Part shown: positions 1 through 5,425 of the stretch, one piece after another | Numbering within the stretch: position 1 is the stretch's first letter | Layout: every line of letters begins with the position of its first letter | Origin: Clostridiales bacterium | Lineage (GTDB): Bacteria > Bacillota_A > Clostridia > Christensenellales > Christensenellaceae | DNA length: 9,079 nt | NCBI GenBank assembly: GCA_003149735.1 | Contig: QANA01000075.1 | Coordinates: 1 to 9,079, forward strand | Reading direction: 5' to 3' | Notes under the pieces: model-generated | The model's input: only the letters and a program-made list of their open reading frames with translations | Databases searched by the model: none | What the model was told of the DNA's origin: nothing | Made by a program: the position numbers and the translations under genes

Positions 1-50
1 AAAAAAGTGAGGGCCAAGGTTATCAAACCTTGACCCTCATTTTCTGTTTT
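1..50. terminator. Rho-independent terminator of ssrA, possibly bidirectional
   Basis: An inverted repeat pairs 8-21 with 26-39: 14 positions with one C/A mismatch at 14/33 and a 4-nt loop ATCA. On the minus strand the stem is followed by CTTTTTT, as expected for a terminator after the tmRNA gene. On the plus strand it is followed by TTTTCTGTTTT, so it could also stop a plus-strand gene lying to the left of the window. It lies about 80 nt beyond the mature tmRNA 3' end, so the primary transcript would carry a trailer that must be trimmed. Confidence 0.85.
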
Positions 51-117
51 GACATTAGAACCGAACTTCTACGGCGAAACCGCCTTTGAAAAAATAGATG
101 TTCGTCCAATGTCCATT

Positions 118-473
118 TGGTGGAGGCGAGGGGAGTCGAACCCCTGTCCGAAAACCTTTACAGCAAACTTTCTACAAGCTTATCAGAAAGTATAAAATTC
201 CTTTTCGGTGTACCCTTTCTGCTGGAAACCGATCAGTAGCTCTGTAAAATTCGCCTGACTCTCAGAGCTGCAAATCAGGTGCTATCCTGTTCTATTTTGA
301 TGCCCTTCCTGACCGAACAGGGAATTCAGGAATTGGGCATGCTGCAATTAGGCAGCAGCTAAAACTGTATTGTCGTTAGCGTTTATTTTTAATTCCACTT
401 TTTTAACGCAGATTTGGAAACTGCCGCTTGCTTATCTGCCAAAAATGATCCCCGTCGAAACCAATACGCCCCC
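118..473 (-). ncRNA. ssrA: tmRNA (transfer-messenger RNA)
   Basis: This is the one-piece tmRNA of trans-translation; it enters stalled ribosomes with SmpB, accepts the nascent chain and templates a degradation tag. The 5' end GGGGGCG (473-467) pairs over 7 bp with CGCCTCC before the encoded 3' ACCA, giving a mature length of 356 nt. The T-arm contains GGTTCGACTCC, and the 5' region has the conserved GGTTTCGACGGGGATC. The tag frame starts at GCT (378-380) and reads ANDNTVLAAA then TAA (348-350); the alanine carried on the RNA would precede it. A GCTGC/GCAGC stem surrounds the stop codon. The tag ends in AAA, a variant of the usual hydrophobic LAA-type degron. Only 3 nt separate the 5' end from the smpB stop, and no good -10 box sits at the right distance, so 5' maturation by RNase P from a longer transcript is likely (inference). 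Confidence 0.97.
348..378 (-). other. tmRNA-encoded proteolysis tag ORF (ANDNTVLAAA)
   Basis: Inside the tmRNA the minus strand reads ten codons, GCT AAC GAC AAT ACA, then GTT TTA GCT GCT GCC, followed by TAA (positions 380 down to 348). It is preceded by AAATAAAC, the usual A-rich context before a tmRNA resume codon. With the alanine charged on tmRNA the appended peptide would be A-ANDNTVLAAA. By analogy with known SsrA tags, the small hydrophobic C-terminus would be read by ClpXP-type proteases. The reading frame is seen directly; the protease is inferred. Confidence 0.85.
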
Positions 474-476
474 ATA

Positions 477-935
477 TCAACGCAGCATTTTGAACTGCTG
501 CGCATTTTCTCTTTGAATTGCTTTTTCCTTCATGGTTTGACGCTTATCATATAATTTCTTTCCCTGCGCCAAACCTAATTCCACTTTCACCTTTCCCTGT
601 TTGAAATAAAGAGAAAGCGGCACCAACGTATATCCCTTCACAGTAGTCAGTCCAAATAACTTATTAATTTCCCGTTTATGCATTAATAATTTTCTGGTGC
701 GCATAGGGTCTTTATTAAAGATATTGCCCTTTTCATATGGGCTGATATGCATGTTATAAACGCATATTTCCCCATCCTTTACCAAGGCAAAGGAATCGCG
801 CATATTAACCTTCCCCATACGAAGCGATTTTACTTCTGTTCCAGCCAAAGAAATCCCCGCCTCATAGCGTTCTTCTATGAAGAAATCATGTGTTGCTTTT
901 TTATTTTTCGCAATGATCTTTATCCCTTCGGCCAT
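477..935 (-). CDS. smpB: SsrA-binding protein SmpB
   Basis: SmpB is the small basic protein that binds the tRNA-like domain of tmRNA and places it in the ribosomal A site of stalled complexes. The 152-residue product is normal for the family. Family signatures are present: GTEVKSLR (residues 32-39) in the OB-fold core, the [11 protein letters not shown] stretch (122-132), and a basic C-terminal tail (133-152) that in characterised SmpB enters the mRNA channel. The start is ATG at 935, with AGGAGTGA upstream (AGGAG 10 nt from the ATG). Only 27 bp separate it from the rnr stop, so it is co-transcribed with rnr. At its other end the stop codon is 3 nt from the tmRNA 5' end, and its last codons contain a 7-bp hairpin. 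I see no degenerate residues or frame problems. Confidence 0.97.
   Translation of the reverse strand: MAEGIKIIAKNKKATHDFFIEERYEAGISLAGTEVKSLRMGKVNMRDSFALVKDGEICVYNMHISPYEKGNIFNKDPMRTRKLLMHKREINKLFGLTTVKGYTLVPLSLYFKQGKVKVELGLAQGKKLYDKRQTMKEKAIQRENAQQFKMLR
481..502 (-). other. Hairpin at the 3' end of the smpB coding region
   Basis: CGCAGCA (481-487) and TGCTGCG (496-502) form a perfect 7-bp stem with an 8-nt loop in the last codons of smpB, 8 nt before the tmRNA 5' end. No T-run follows, so it is not an intrinsic terminator. If the tmRNA 5' end is cut from a longer transcript, this hairpin would be left near the 3' end of the smpB mRNA and could protect it. That role is inferred. Confidence 0.5.
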
Positions 936-962
936 AATTGTTTCACTCCTGTTATTATTATA

Positions 963-3065
963 TCACGCTTTCTTTCGTTTGTGAACCGAAGCATCTGAAA
1001 ATTCAATTTTGGGAATATGTTTATCCGCCAAAACAACTTTTACACGGAGTTCATCCCCCAGGCTGATTTTTCGTCGTGTTCTTTTACCTACGATACAGTA
1101 TTGTTCTTCCAAATAAGTATAGTAATCGTCTCGCAGAGAAACCAGTGGCAATATTCCTTCAACTGTATTATCCAGTTCCACATATAGGCCATAAGAGGTC
1201 ACACCGGAAACTCTGCCGGTAAACACTTCCCCGATATGCGAGCTCATATACTCCGCTTTTTTAATATCATCAATACGCCGCTCGGCTTCAATAGCATATC
1301 GCTCCGTCGTATTGGCTTGTACAGCAATTTCGGAAAGAGAATGTCTGGCTTTATAAGCTCCCCCCATTTTTGCTTTCAGCAGACGATGGACTATCAAATC
1401 CGGATATCTGCGAATCGGTGAAGTAAAATGTGTATAAGCTTCAGATCCCAAGCCAAAATGGCCGTGATTTTCCCGGCTGTAAATTGCTTTTTTCATGGAG
1501 CGCAGAGCTACCGTTTTGATGATATGTTCTTCTACTTTTCCAGTACAGTCTTCCAATATATTTTGCAGTTCTTTATTTGTGATATTCAAATTCCGATATC
1601 CAAAATTTGCAAGAAATGCGCCCAGCGCTTCCAGCTTTTCTTTATCCGGCCGATCATGGATTCTATACAGAAAAGGCATATTTGCCTGAGCAAATACTTC
1701 TGCCACAGTATTATTGCAACAGATCATAAACTCTTCAATCAAATTTTCCGCTGTTCGCTGTACTCTTTTTTTGATTTCTATCGGATATTTGTTTTCATCC
1801 AAATATATTTTTGCTTCGGGCACATCAAAATCGATATTTCCATCCCGATGCCGCTTTTCTCTCAATATTTGTGCCAATTGTTCCATTTCATAGAGGATAT
1901 CTGCGATATCTTCATATTTTTTGGCGATTTCAACATCTTTTTCTTCTAATAGACGATTGATTTCATCGTAATTCAATCGATGACAAGAGCGTATTGCAGA
2001 ATTAGAAAAACGCCGCGAAACCACTTGCCCCTGCTTGTCAATTTCCATAAAGCAAGACATCGTAAGCCGAACTACCTCTTCGTTCAAAGAACAAATTCCG
2101 TTGGAGAGTCGTTTGGGCAGCATTGGAATCACCTGATCCACCAGATAAACACTTGTCCCTCGATGAAAGGCTTCTCGATCCAACAAGCTACTCGGCTGCA
2201 CATAATGGGAAACGTCTGCAATATGTACCCCCAATAAATAGTGGCCATTATTTATTTTTTCCAAAGACACTGCATCGTCCAAGTCTTTGGCATCGATACC
2301 ATCAATCGTGAATATCTTTTTATCAAATAACAATTCGCGTGTGCTCAATTCACTTTCAGAAACTTCCTCGGGAATCTGCTCGGCTTCCCCTATAATCTTT
2401 TGTGGAAATTCCGCATACAGTCCATAACTTCTTGCAATGCTTAAAATATCTACGCCCGGTGCATCCTCTTTTCCCAATACCTCCAGAATCTTCCCTTCTG
2501 CGCACTGTTTACTTGAGGCCCGTTTTATAATATTCAATACTACAATATCGTTATTACGTGCTGTGTTTCTCGAAGTACCGCTTAAATAGACCTTTCTGGA
2601 CTTTTCCGGCATATTCTCCATAAGCACATATGCCTGCCCCTTTTTGTTCTTTCGATAATGCCCAACCGTACGATAAGGCAATGGTGAAAGTATTTTTTCA
2701 ACTTTTCCCTCTCGACCTTTAGCAGAAACCTTATTGACTAAAACCAATACCTCCTCGCCTTGCAATGCACCATGCACCTGCTTTTCAGGAATAAATACAT
2801 CGCCCTGCGGATCTCTGACAAAACCAAATCCATCTCTTTTGAGTTCGATTGGTCCACGCACATAACCTGCTGCTCTCAAGCCGGCTATTTTTCCATTTTT
2901 CAAACGTACAATGCTTCCTTCACGCAGCATTTTTTTGAGCAGCTCTTTTCCCTCGTTTTGGTCAGCACAATACTCGGAGATAAACGTTCCGATATCTATG
3001 CTGCTTTTCTGTTCTATCAATTCCAACAATTTTTGCTGGAGTTCATGGATTCTTTCTATATTCAA
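963..3065 (-). CDS. rnr: Ribonuclease R (3'-5' exoribonuclease, RNB family)
   Basis: RNase R is a processive, magnesium-dependent 3'-5' exoribonuclease that degrades structured RNA and the defective mRNAs released by trans-translation. Domains in order: a short N-terminal helical region (1-60), a cold-shock domain with KRDGFGFVRD (76-85), a second OB-like segment (about 130-200), the RNB catalytic domain (about 240-570) and an S1 domain (about 611-685) with SYGLYVEL (624-631). The metal-binding aspartates in GIDAKDLDDA are D255, D261, D263 and D264; the SPIRRYPDL motif is at 549-557. The 700-residue length is shorter than many RNase R proteins (B. subtilis about 780) because both termini are short; the C-terminus is only HKRKKA. 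The start is TTG at 3065, directly after an in-frame TAA. AGGAG at 3078-3082 is 12 nt away, which is long. The smpB gene follows after 27 bp. Confidence 0.95.
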   Translation of the reverse strand: MNIERIHELQQKLLELIEQKSSIDIGTFISEYCADQNEGKELLKKMLREGSIVRLKNGKIAGLRAAGYVRGPIELKRDGFGFVRDPQGDVFIPEKQVHGALQGEEVLVLVNKVSAKGREGKVEKILSPLPYRTVGHYRKNKKGQAYVLMENMPEKSRKVYLSGTSRNTARNNDIVVLNIIKRASSKQCAEGKILEVLGKEDAPGVDILSIARSYGLYAEFPQKIIGEAEQIPEEVSESELSTRELLFDKKIFTIDGIDAKDLDDAVSLEKINNGHYLLGVHIADVSHYVQPSSLLDREAFHRGTSVYLVDQVIPMLPKRLSNGICSLNEEVVRLTMSCFMEIDKQGQVVSRRFSNSAIRSCHRLNYDEINRLLEEKDVEIAKKYEDIADILYEMEQLAQILREKRHRDGNIDFDVPEAKIYLDENKYPIEIKKRVQRTAENLIEEFMICCNNTVAEVFAQANMPFLYRIHDRPDKEKLEALGAFLANFGYRNLNITNKELQNILEDCTGKVEEHIIKTVALRSMKKAIYSRENHGHFGLGSEAYTHFTSPIRRYPDLIVHRLLKAKMGGAYKARHSLSEIAVQANTTERYAIEAERRIDDIKKAEYMSSHIGEVFTGRVSGVTSYGLYVELDNTVEGILPLVSLRDDYYTYLEEQYCIVGKRTRRKISLGDELRVKVVLADKHIPKIEFSDASVHKRKKA

Positions 3066-3071
3066 TTAAAC

Positions 3072-3102
3072 TATTTACTCCTAATTTATCACTTTTTGTC
3101 AA
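3072..3102 (-). promoter_or_regulatory. Possible rnr promoter remnant plus distant RBS
   Basis: Just downstream of the secG terminator the minus strand has an exact TTGACA (3097-3102). The best following -10 is weak: TAAATA (3072-3077) with a long 19-nt spacer. This would start transcription almost at the TTG codon. AGGAG (3078-3082) lies between the two elements and would then be outside the mRNA. Either the TTGACA is coincidental and rnr is expressed by read-through from secG, or the transcript is nearly leaderless. Confidence 0.25.
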
Positions 3103-3112
3103 CTTTTCGGAT

Positions 3113-3140
3113 AAAAAAACGCCCTTTATAAAAAGGGCGT
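3113..3140 (-). terminator. Rho-independent terminator of secG
   Basis: ACGCCCTTT (3119-3127) pairs perfectly with AAAGGGCGT (3132-3140) around a 4-nt loop. On the minus strand the stem runs straight into seven T residues (3119-3113). It begins 13 nt after the secG stop codon and separates secG from rnr, though some read-through is plausible because rnr lacks a convincing promoter of its own. Confidence 0.9.
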
Positions 3141-3153
3141 CAAAACTCATTTT

Positions 3154-3381
3154 TTAAAAGAAACGTTGTAACAAAACCAACACAATTGCCAAAACCATAA
3201 AAGCTATAGCTGCAACTTTCGTCAGCTTAGATAACAAAGCATTCAAGCCTCTTGCTTTTTTGCTAATTCCGCCGTTACCTATCGTCTTGGGAGCTTCTTC
3301 AGACTGCAAAAGAACAACAATCACCAAAAACAGAGAGCAAAGGCAAAGTACAATTTTAATGAGTAAGGAAACCACTTCCAT
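3154..3381 (-). CDS. secG: Preprotein translocase subunit SecG
   Basis: SecG is the small accessory subunit of the SecYEG channel; it stimulates SecA-driven export across the cytoplasmic membrane. The 75-residue product has the family layout: a first membrane helix (about 3-25), the LLQSEEAPKTIGNGG loop (24-38) matching the conserved LLQ-x-G-rich segment, a basic stretch (41-55), and a second membrane helix (about 55-73). The start is ATG at 3381, with GGAGGG (3388-3393) 6 nt upstream. It has its own extended -10 promoter and is followed by a strong terminator. The secG-rnr-smpB-ssrA order is common in Firmicutes, which supports the call. Nothing is abnormal apart from a less glycine-rich loop than in many SecG proteins. 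Confidence 0.93.
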   Translation of the reverse strand: MEVVSLLIKIVLCLCSLFLVIVVLLQSEEAPKTIGNGGISKKARGLNALLSKLTKVAAIAFMVLAIVLVLLQRFF

Positions 3382-3411
3382 AGATATCCCTCCGATATAA
3401 TTAACATAATG

Positions 3412-3440
3412 ATTATATCATGATAGATATATAAATGCAA
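3412..3440 (-). promoter_or_regulatory. SigA-type promoter of secG with extended -10
   Basis: The minus strand carries TTGCAT (3435-3440), a 17-nt spacer, and the consensus TATAAT (3412-3417) preceded by TGA, making a TGn extended -10. The predicted start is near 3405, giving a leader of about 24 nt that includes the GGAGGG ribosome binding site. The -35 matches only three of six positions, which the extended -10 can compensate for. Confidence 0.75.
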
Positions 3441-3442
3441 GA

Positions 3443-3457
3443 GCTTTTCGCAAAAGC
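3443..3457 (-). terminator. Weak hairpin after the GT14-like glycosyltransferase gene
   Basis: GCTTTT (3443-3448) and AAAAGC (3452-3457) form a 6-bp stem with a 3-nt loop between the glycosyltransferase stop and the secG promoter. No proper T-run follows on the minus strand (TCTTGCATTTAT), so termination would be weak. I see no better terminator between the two genes; transcripts may run on into secG. Confidence 0.25.
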
Positions 3458-3480
3458 ATTAATATCGTATCAAGATTGTT

Positions 3481-4371
3481 TTACGCCTCTTTCAAATGAT
3501 TAAATAAAGCATCGACAACTTCACTATCCACATTTAAATCGAATTTCCTTGCGAACAAATAATCCGATTGGAGCAATACTTCAAAATCCTCCATTCGGTA
3601 TACATAAGGCTGTCCGCGTTTCCAGTCAATCGCCCGCATAATAGCGTGATAATCATCCAACTGCATCTTCTGTTTCTGTGCATAAATATTGGGTAAAAAA
3701 TCGGAATTGACCACAACCGTCTGCAAAAAAAGTTCATCCGCACAGTTGCTGTGACTGAAGTGTTGGGCGATCCAGTCCTTCTTTTCTAATACATAACGCG
3801 CTAAAGCATCGGTAATACTGAACCAATTTGCACCGTATGCGTACTGTACTTTCTCCCGAGCAGTCCGATTCATATGCAATAGTTTTTGCGCTGCTAGCAA
3901 AAAGCGTTTTTGAATCCGGAAAAACAGATTTTTACGATTCATTTCCATTCCAAAATGGTATTTTGAAATGCGCTCCATAATTTCAGGTCGCGGAGGAAAT
4001 TCCGCAAAATGCACATATTCCGTCTGTGTGTCTTTATCAAAAAAAGCAAATATTTCCTCTTTACTTTTGATGGGAAAATCTACGCCTGAAATCAAGTGGT
4101 AATATACATAGTGATCAACCTTGGTTGCTGCAGATAAAAGAGCAAGTTCACAGCGAATTTGACTGTATGCACCCCAGTTTACACTTATTCTGTCAATAAA
4201 AAAGATCTTTGAATATTTGACTTTACTTCTTAACTTCTCAAAATCTACCGATTTTGTTTTCGCATCGATATGTATGAAAAAATCGTTCCTCGCATCATCC
4301 AACAATTGAAGCGTTTTTTCCAATATTTCAAATTGATGATGTGCAATAATTAAATAAGCATGCTTTTTCAT
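3481..4371 (-). CDS. GT14-like glycosyltransferase (Core-2/I-Branching 'Branch' family)
   Basis: The 296-residue product resembles bacterial members of the beta-1,6-N-acetylglucosaminyltransferase-like family (CAZy GT14, Pfam 'Branch'). Visible signatures are HIDAKTK (34-40), NWGAYSQIRCELALL (65-79), HLISGVDFPIKSKEEI (92-107, the equivalent of LSG-x-D-x-P-L), GANWFSI (180-186), CADELFLQT (210-218), and RAIDW plus SDYLFARKF (246-250 and 269-277). In characterised GT14 enzymes the Glu of the DE pair acts as catalytic base, here E213. No signal peptide or membrane helix is seen, so it is probably cytoplasmic and acts on lipid-linked or surface-polysaccharide precursors; the sugar and acceptor cannot be read from sequence. 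The start is ATG at 4371, with AAAGGAG upstream. It stands alone rather than in a polysaccharide cluster, between secG and a divergent hydrolase. Confidence 0.82.
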   Translation of the reverse strand: MKKHAYLIIAHHQFEILEKTLQLLDDARNDFFIHIDAKTKSVDFEKLRSKVKYSKIFFIDRISVNWGAYSQIRCELALLSAATKVDHYVYYHLISGVDFPIKSKEEIFAFFDKDTQTEYVHFAEFPPRPEIMERISKYHFGMEMNRKNLFFRIQKRFLLAAQKLLHMNRTAREKVQYAYGANWFSITDALARYVLEKKDWIAQHFSHSNCADELFLQTVVVNSDFLPNIYAQKQKMQLDDYHAIMRAIDWKRGQPYVYRMEDFEVLLQSDYLFARKFDLNVDSEVVDALFNHLKEA

Positions 4372-4397
4372 TACCGTTCTCTCCTTTTGGTTTTTTC

Positions 4398-4427
4398 AGT
4401 ATATCACAGGATATTGTCAAATGACAA
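4398..4427 (-). promoter_or_regulatory. SigA-type promoter of the glycosyltransferase gene
   Basis: The minus strand has TTGTCA (4422-4427; 5 of 6 to TTGACA), an 18-nt spacer, and TATACT (4398-4403), preceded by TGA as an extended -10. The leader would be about 20 nt and includes AAAGGAG. The -35 hexamer is one arm of a perfect inverted repeat, so a regulator bound there could block this promoter. Confidence 0.65.
4414..4427. repeat. Inverted repeat TTGTCA-AA-TGACAA in the divergent intergenic region
   Basis: Two 6-nt arms (4414-4419 and 4422-4427) are perfect reverse complements around AA. The right arm is the -35 hexamer of the leftward glycosyltransferase promoter. The left arm is a -35-like hexamer facing right, but no convincing -10 lies at the proper distance on the plus strand. 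It may be an operator or an overlapping pair of -35 boxes; a site this short could also arise by chance. Confidence 0.45.
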
Positions 4428-4454
4428 CCGTTCCTATGGAATTCAGGGAAAAAA

Positions 4455-4473
4455 CCGTGTATAGTGTATACGG
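4455..4473. promoter_or_regulatory. Operator-like palindrome upstream of the C-N hydrolase gene
   Basis: CCGTGTATAGTGTATACGG is an imperfect 19-nt palindrome with 7 of 9 positions paired and G-T wobbles at the other two. It contains TATAGT (4460-4465), the best -10-like hexamer ahead of the hydrolase gene, although no good -35 lies 16-18 nt upstream. It starts 56 nt before the ATG. A GntR- or TetR-type repressor site is possible, but no regulator gene is present in the window. Confidence 0.35.
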
Positions 4474-4510
4474 AAGAGAGATAAATCAATTTGTACTGAA
4501 AGGAATTGTT

Positions 4511-5389
4511 ATGCAGGAACTTCGAGTTGCCCTATTGCAAATGAAATCAGAACAATCTCAGGCGCAAAATCTGCAAAAAGGAATCCATTATTGCCGAAAA
4601 GCCAAAGCCATGGGCGCGGATATCGCACTCTTTCCCGAAATGTGGAATAATGGTTATCATGTTCCTTGGGATGCCATGCAATTGCAGCGGGAAGCTATCG
4701 CTCGCGAAAGTATTTTTGTGCAATCATTTTGTAATTTGGCGCAAGAGCTGGATATGGCAATTGCCATTACTTTCCTAGAAAAATTTGATCCTTCGCCAAG
4801 AAATACGGTATGCTTATTTGATCGAATGGGCAATCTCGTTTTACATTATGCCAAAGTACATACTTGCGATTTTGATAGCGAGCGCTTACTCACGCCCGGA
4901 GAAGACTTTTACGTCTGCACTCTGAATACCGCGCAGGGAGAAGTACAGATCGGTTCCATGATCTGTTATGACCGGGAATTCCCGGAAAGTGCGCGTTTAC
5001 TTATGTTGAAAGGCGCTGAAATTATTTTAGTTCCCAATGCCTGCCCGATGGAGATCAATCGCATTTCTCAGCTGCGGGCACGAGCTTTTGAAAATATGCT
5101 GGGAATTGCAACTGCCAATTATGCCGGTGGGCAACCTGATTGCAACGGGCACTCCTCTGCATTTGATGGCATTGCATATCGAGAAGGAGAACCCTCTTCC
5201 CGTGACACCCTGATTATAGAGGCTGGAGAAGCAGAAGGAATTTATATAGCTACTTTTCCGATTGCAGAAATGCGGCATTATCGCTCTACCGAAGTACATG
5301 GTAATGCCTACAGACATCCGGAAAAATATCACTTATTGACAGATACACAAATTTCCGCGCCTTTTTTGCGCCAGGATTATCGTAAGTAA
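4511..5389 (+). CDS. Nitrilase-superfamily carbon-nitrogen hydrolase (amidase)
   Basis: Members of this superfamily hydrolyse non-peptide C-N bonds (amides, carbamoyl groups, nitriles) through a Glu-Lys-Cys triad. All three residues are present in context: E43 in ALFPEMW, K115 in YAKVHTCDF, and C152 in MICYDREFPES. The CYDREFPE form and 292-residue length resemble N-carbamoylputrescine amidase/omega-amidase-type branches rather than true nitrilases, but substrate cannot be assigned. I start it at ATG 4511: AAAGGA (4499-4504) lies 6 nt upstream, and the product then begins QELRVALLQMK, the normal first beta-strand. The frame is open back to an ATG at 4421, but that extension overlaps promoter-like sequence and lacks an RBS. 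There is no signal peptide, so it should be cytoplasmic. It is the only plus-strand gene here, with no pathway partners beside it. Confidence 0.9.
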   Translation: MQELRVALLQMKSEQSQAQNLQKGIHYCRKAKAMGADIALFPEMWNNGYHVPWDAMQLQREAIARESIFVQSFCNLAQELDMAIAITFLEKFDPSPRNTVCLFDRMGNLVLHYAKVHTCDFDSERLLTPGEDFYVCTLNTAQGEVQIGSMICYDREFPESARLLMLKGAEIILVPNACPMEINRISQLRARAFENMLGIATANYAGGQPDCNGHSSAFDGIAYREGEPSSRDTLIIEAGEAEGIYIATFPIAEMRHYRSTEVHGNAYRHPEKYHLLTDTQISAPFLRQDYRK

Positions 5390-5425
5390 AAAAGGAGTTT
5401 TCCCAGCGGGAAAACTCCTTTTTTA
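5387..5425. terminator. Bidirectional terminator shared by two convergent genes
   Basis: A perfect 18-bp stem pairs 5387-5404 with 5408-5425 around the 3-nt loop AGC. The outer part is an A-run on one side and a T-run on the other, so it serves as an intrinsic terminator in both directions. Its two ends are exactly the TAA stop codon of the C-N hydrolase (5387-5389) and the TAA stop codon of the carboxypeptidase-like gene (5425-5423). Confidence 0.95.

Noticed and set aside
71..88. Small GGCGAAACCGCC hairpin between tmRNA and its terminator
   Set aside because: It has a 4-bp stem with no T-run on the minus strand; the real terminator is the longer stem at 8-39. It is treated as part of the tmRNA trailer.
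451..462. 0A-box-like GTCGAA sequences at 451-462 and 134-140
   Set aside because: They are parts of the universally conserved tmRNA 5' region and T-arm, so their presence is explained by RNA structure.
747..998. 83-codon plus-strand frame opposite smpB
   Set aside because: It is a shadow of smpB with no RBS and no recognisable product.
1428..1949. 173-codon plus-strand open frame opposite rnr
   Set aside because: It lies entirely antisense to the well-supported RNase R gene, has low-complexity Phe/Ile/Cys-rich composition, and shows no recognisable domain.
4421..4510. 30-codon N-terminal extension of the C-N hydrolase starting at ATG 4421
   Set aside because: There is no RBS before 4421, the stretch overlaps promoter-like and palindromic sequence, and the nitrilase fold starts naturally at the ATG at 4511 with AAAGGA 6 nt upstream.
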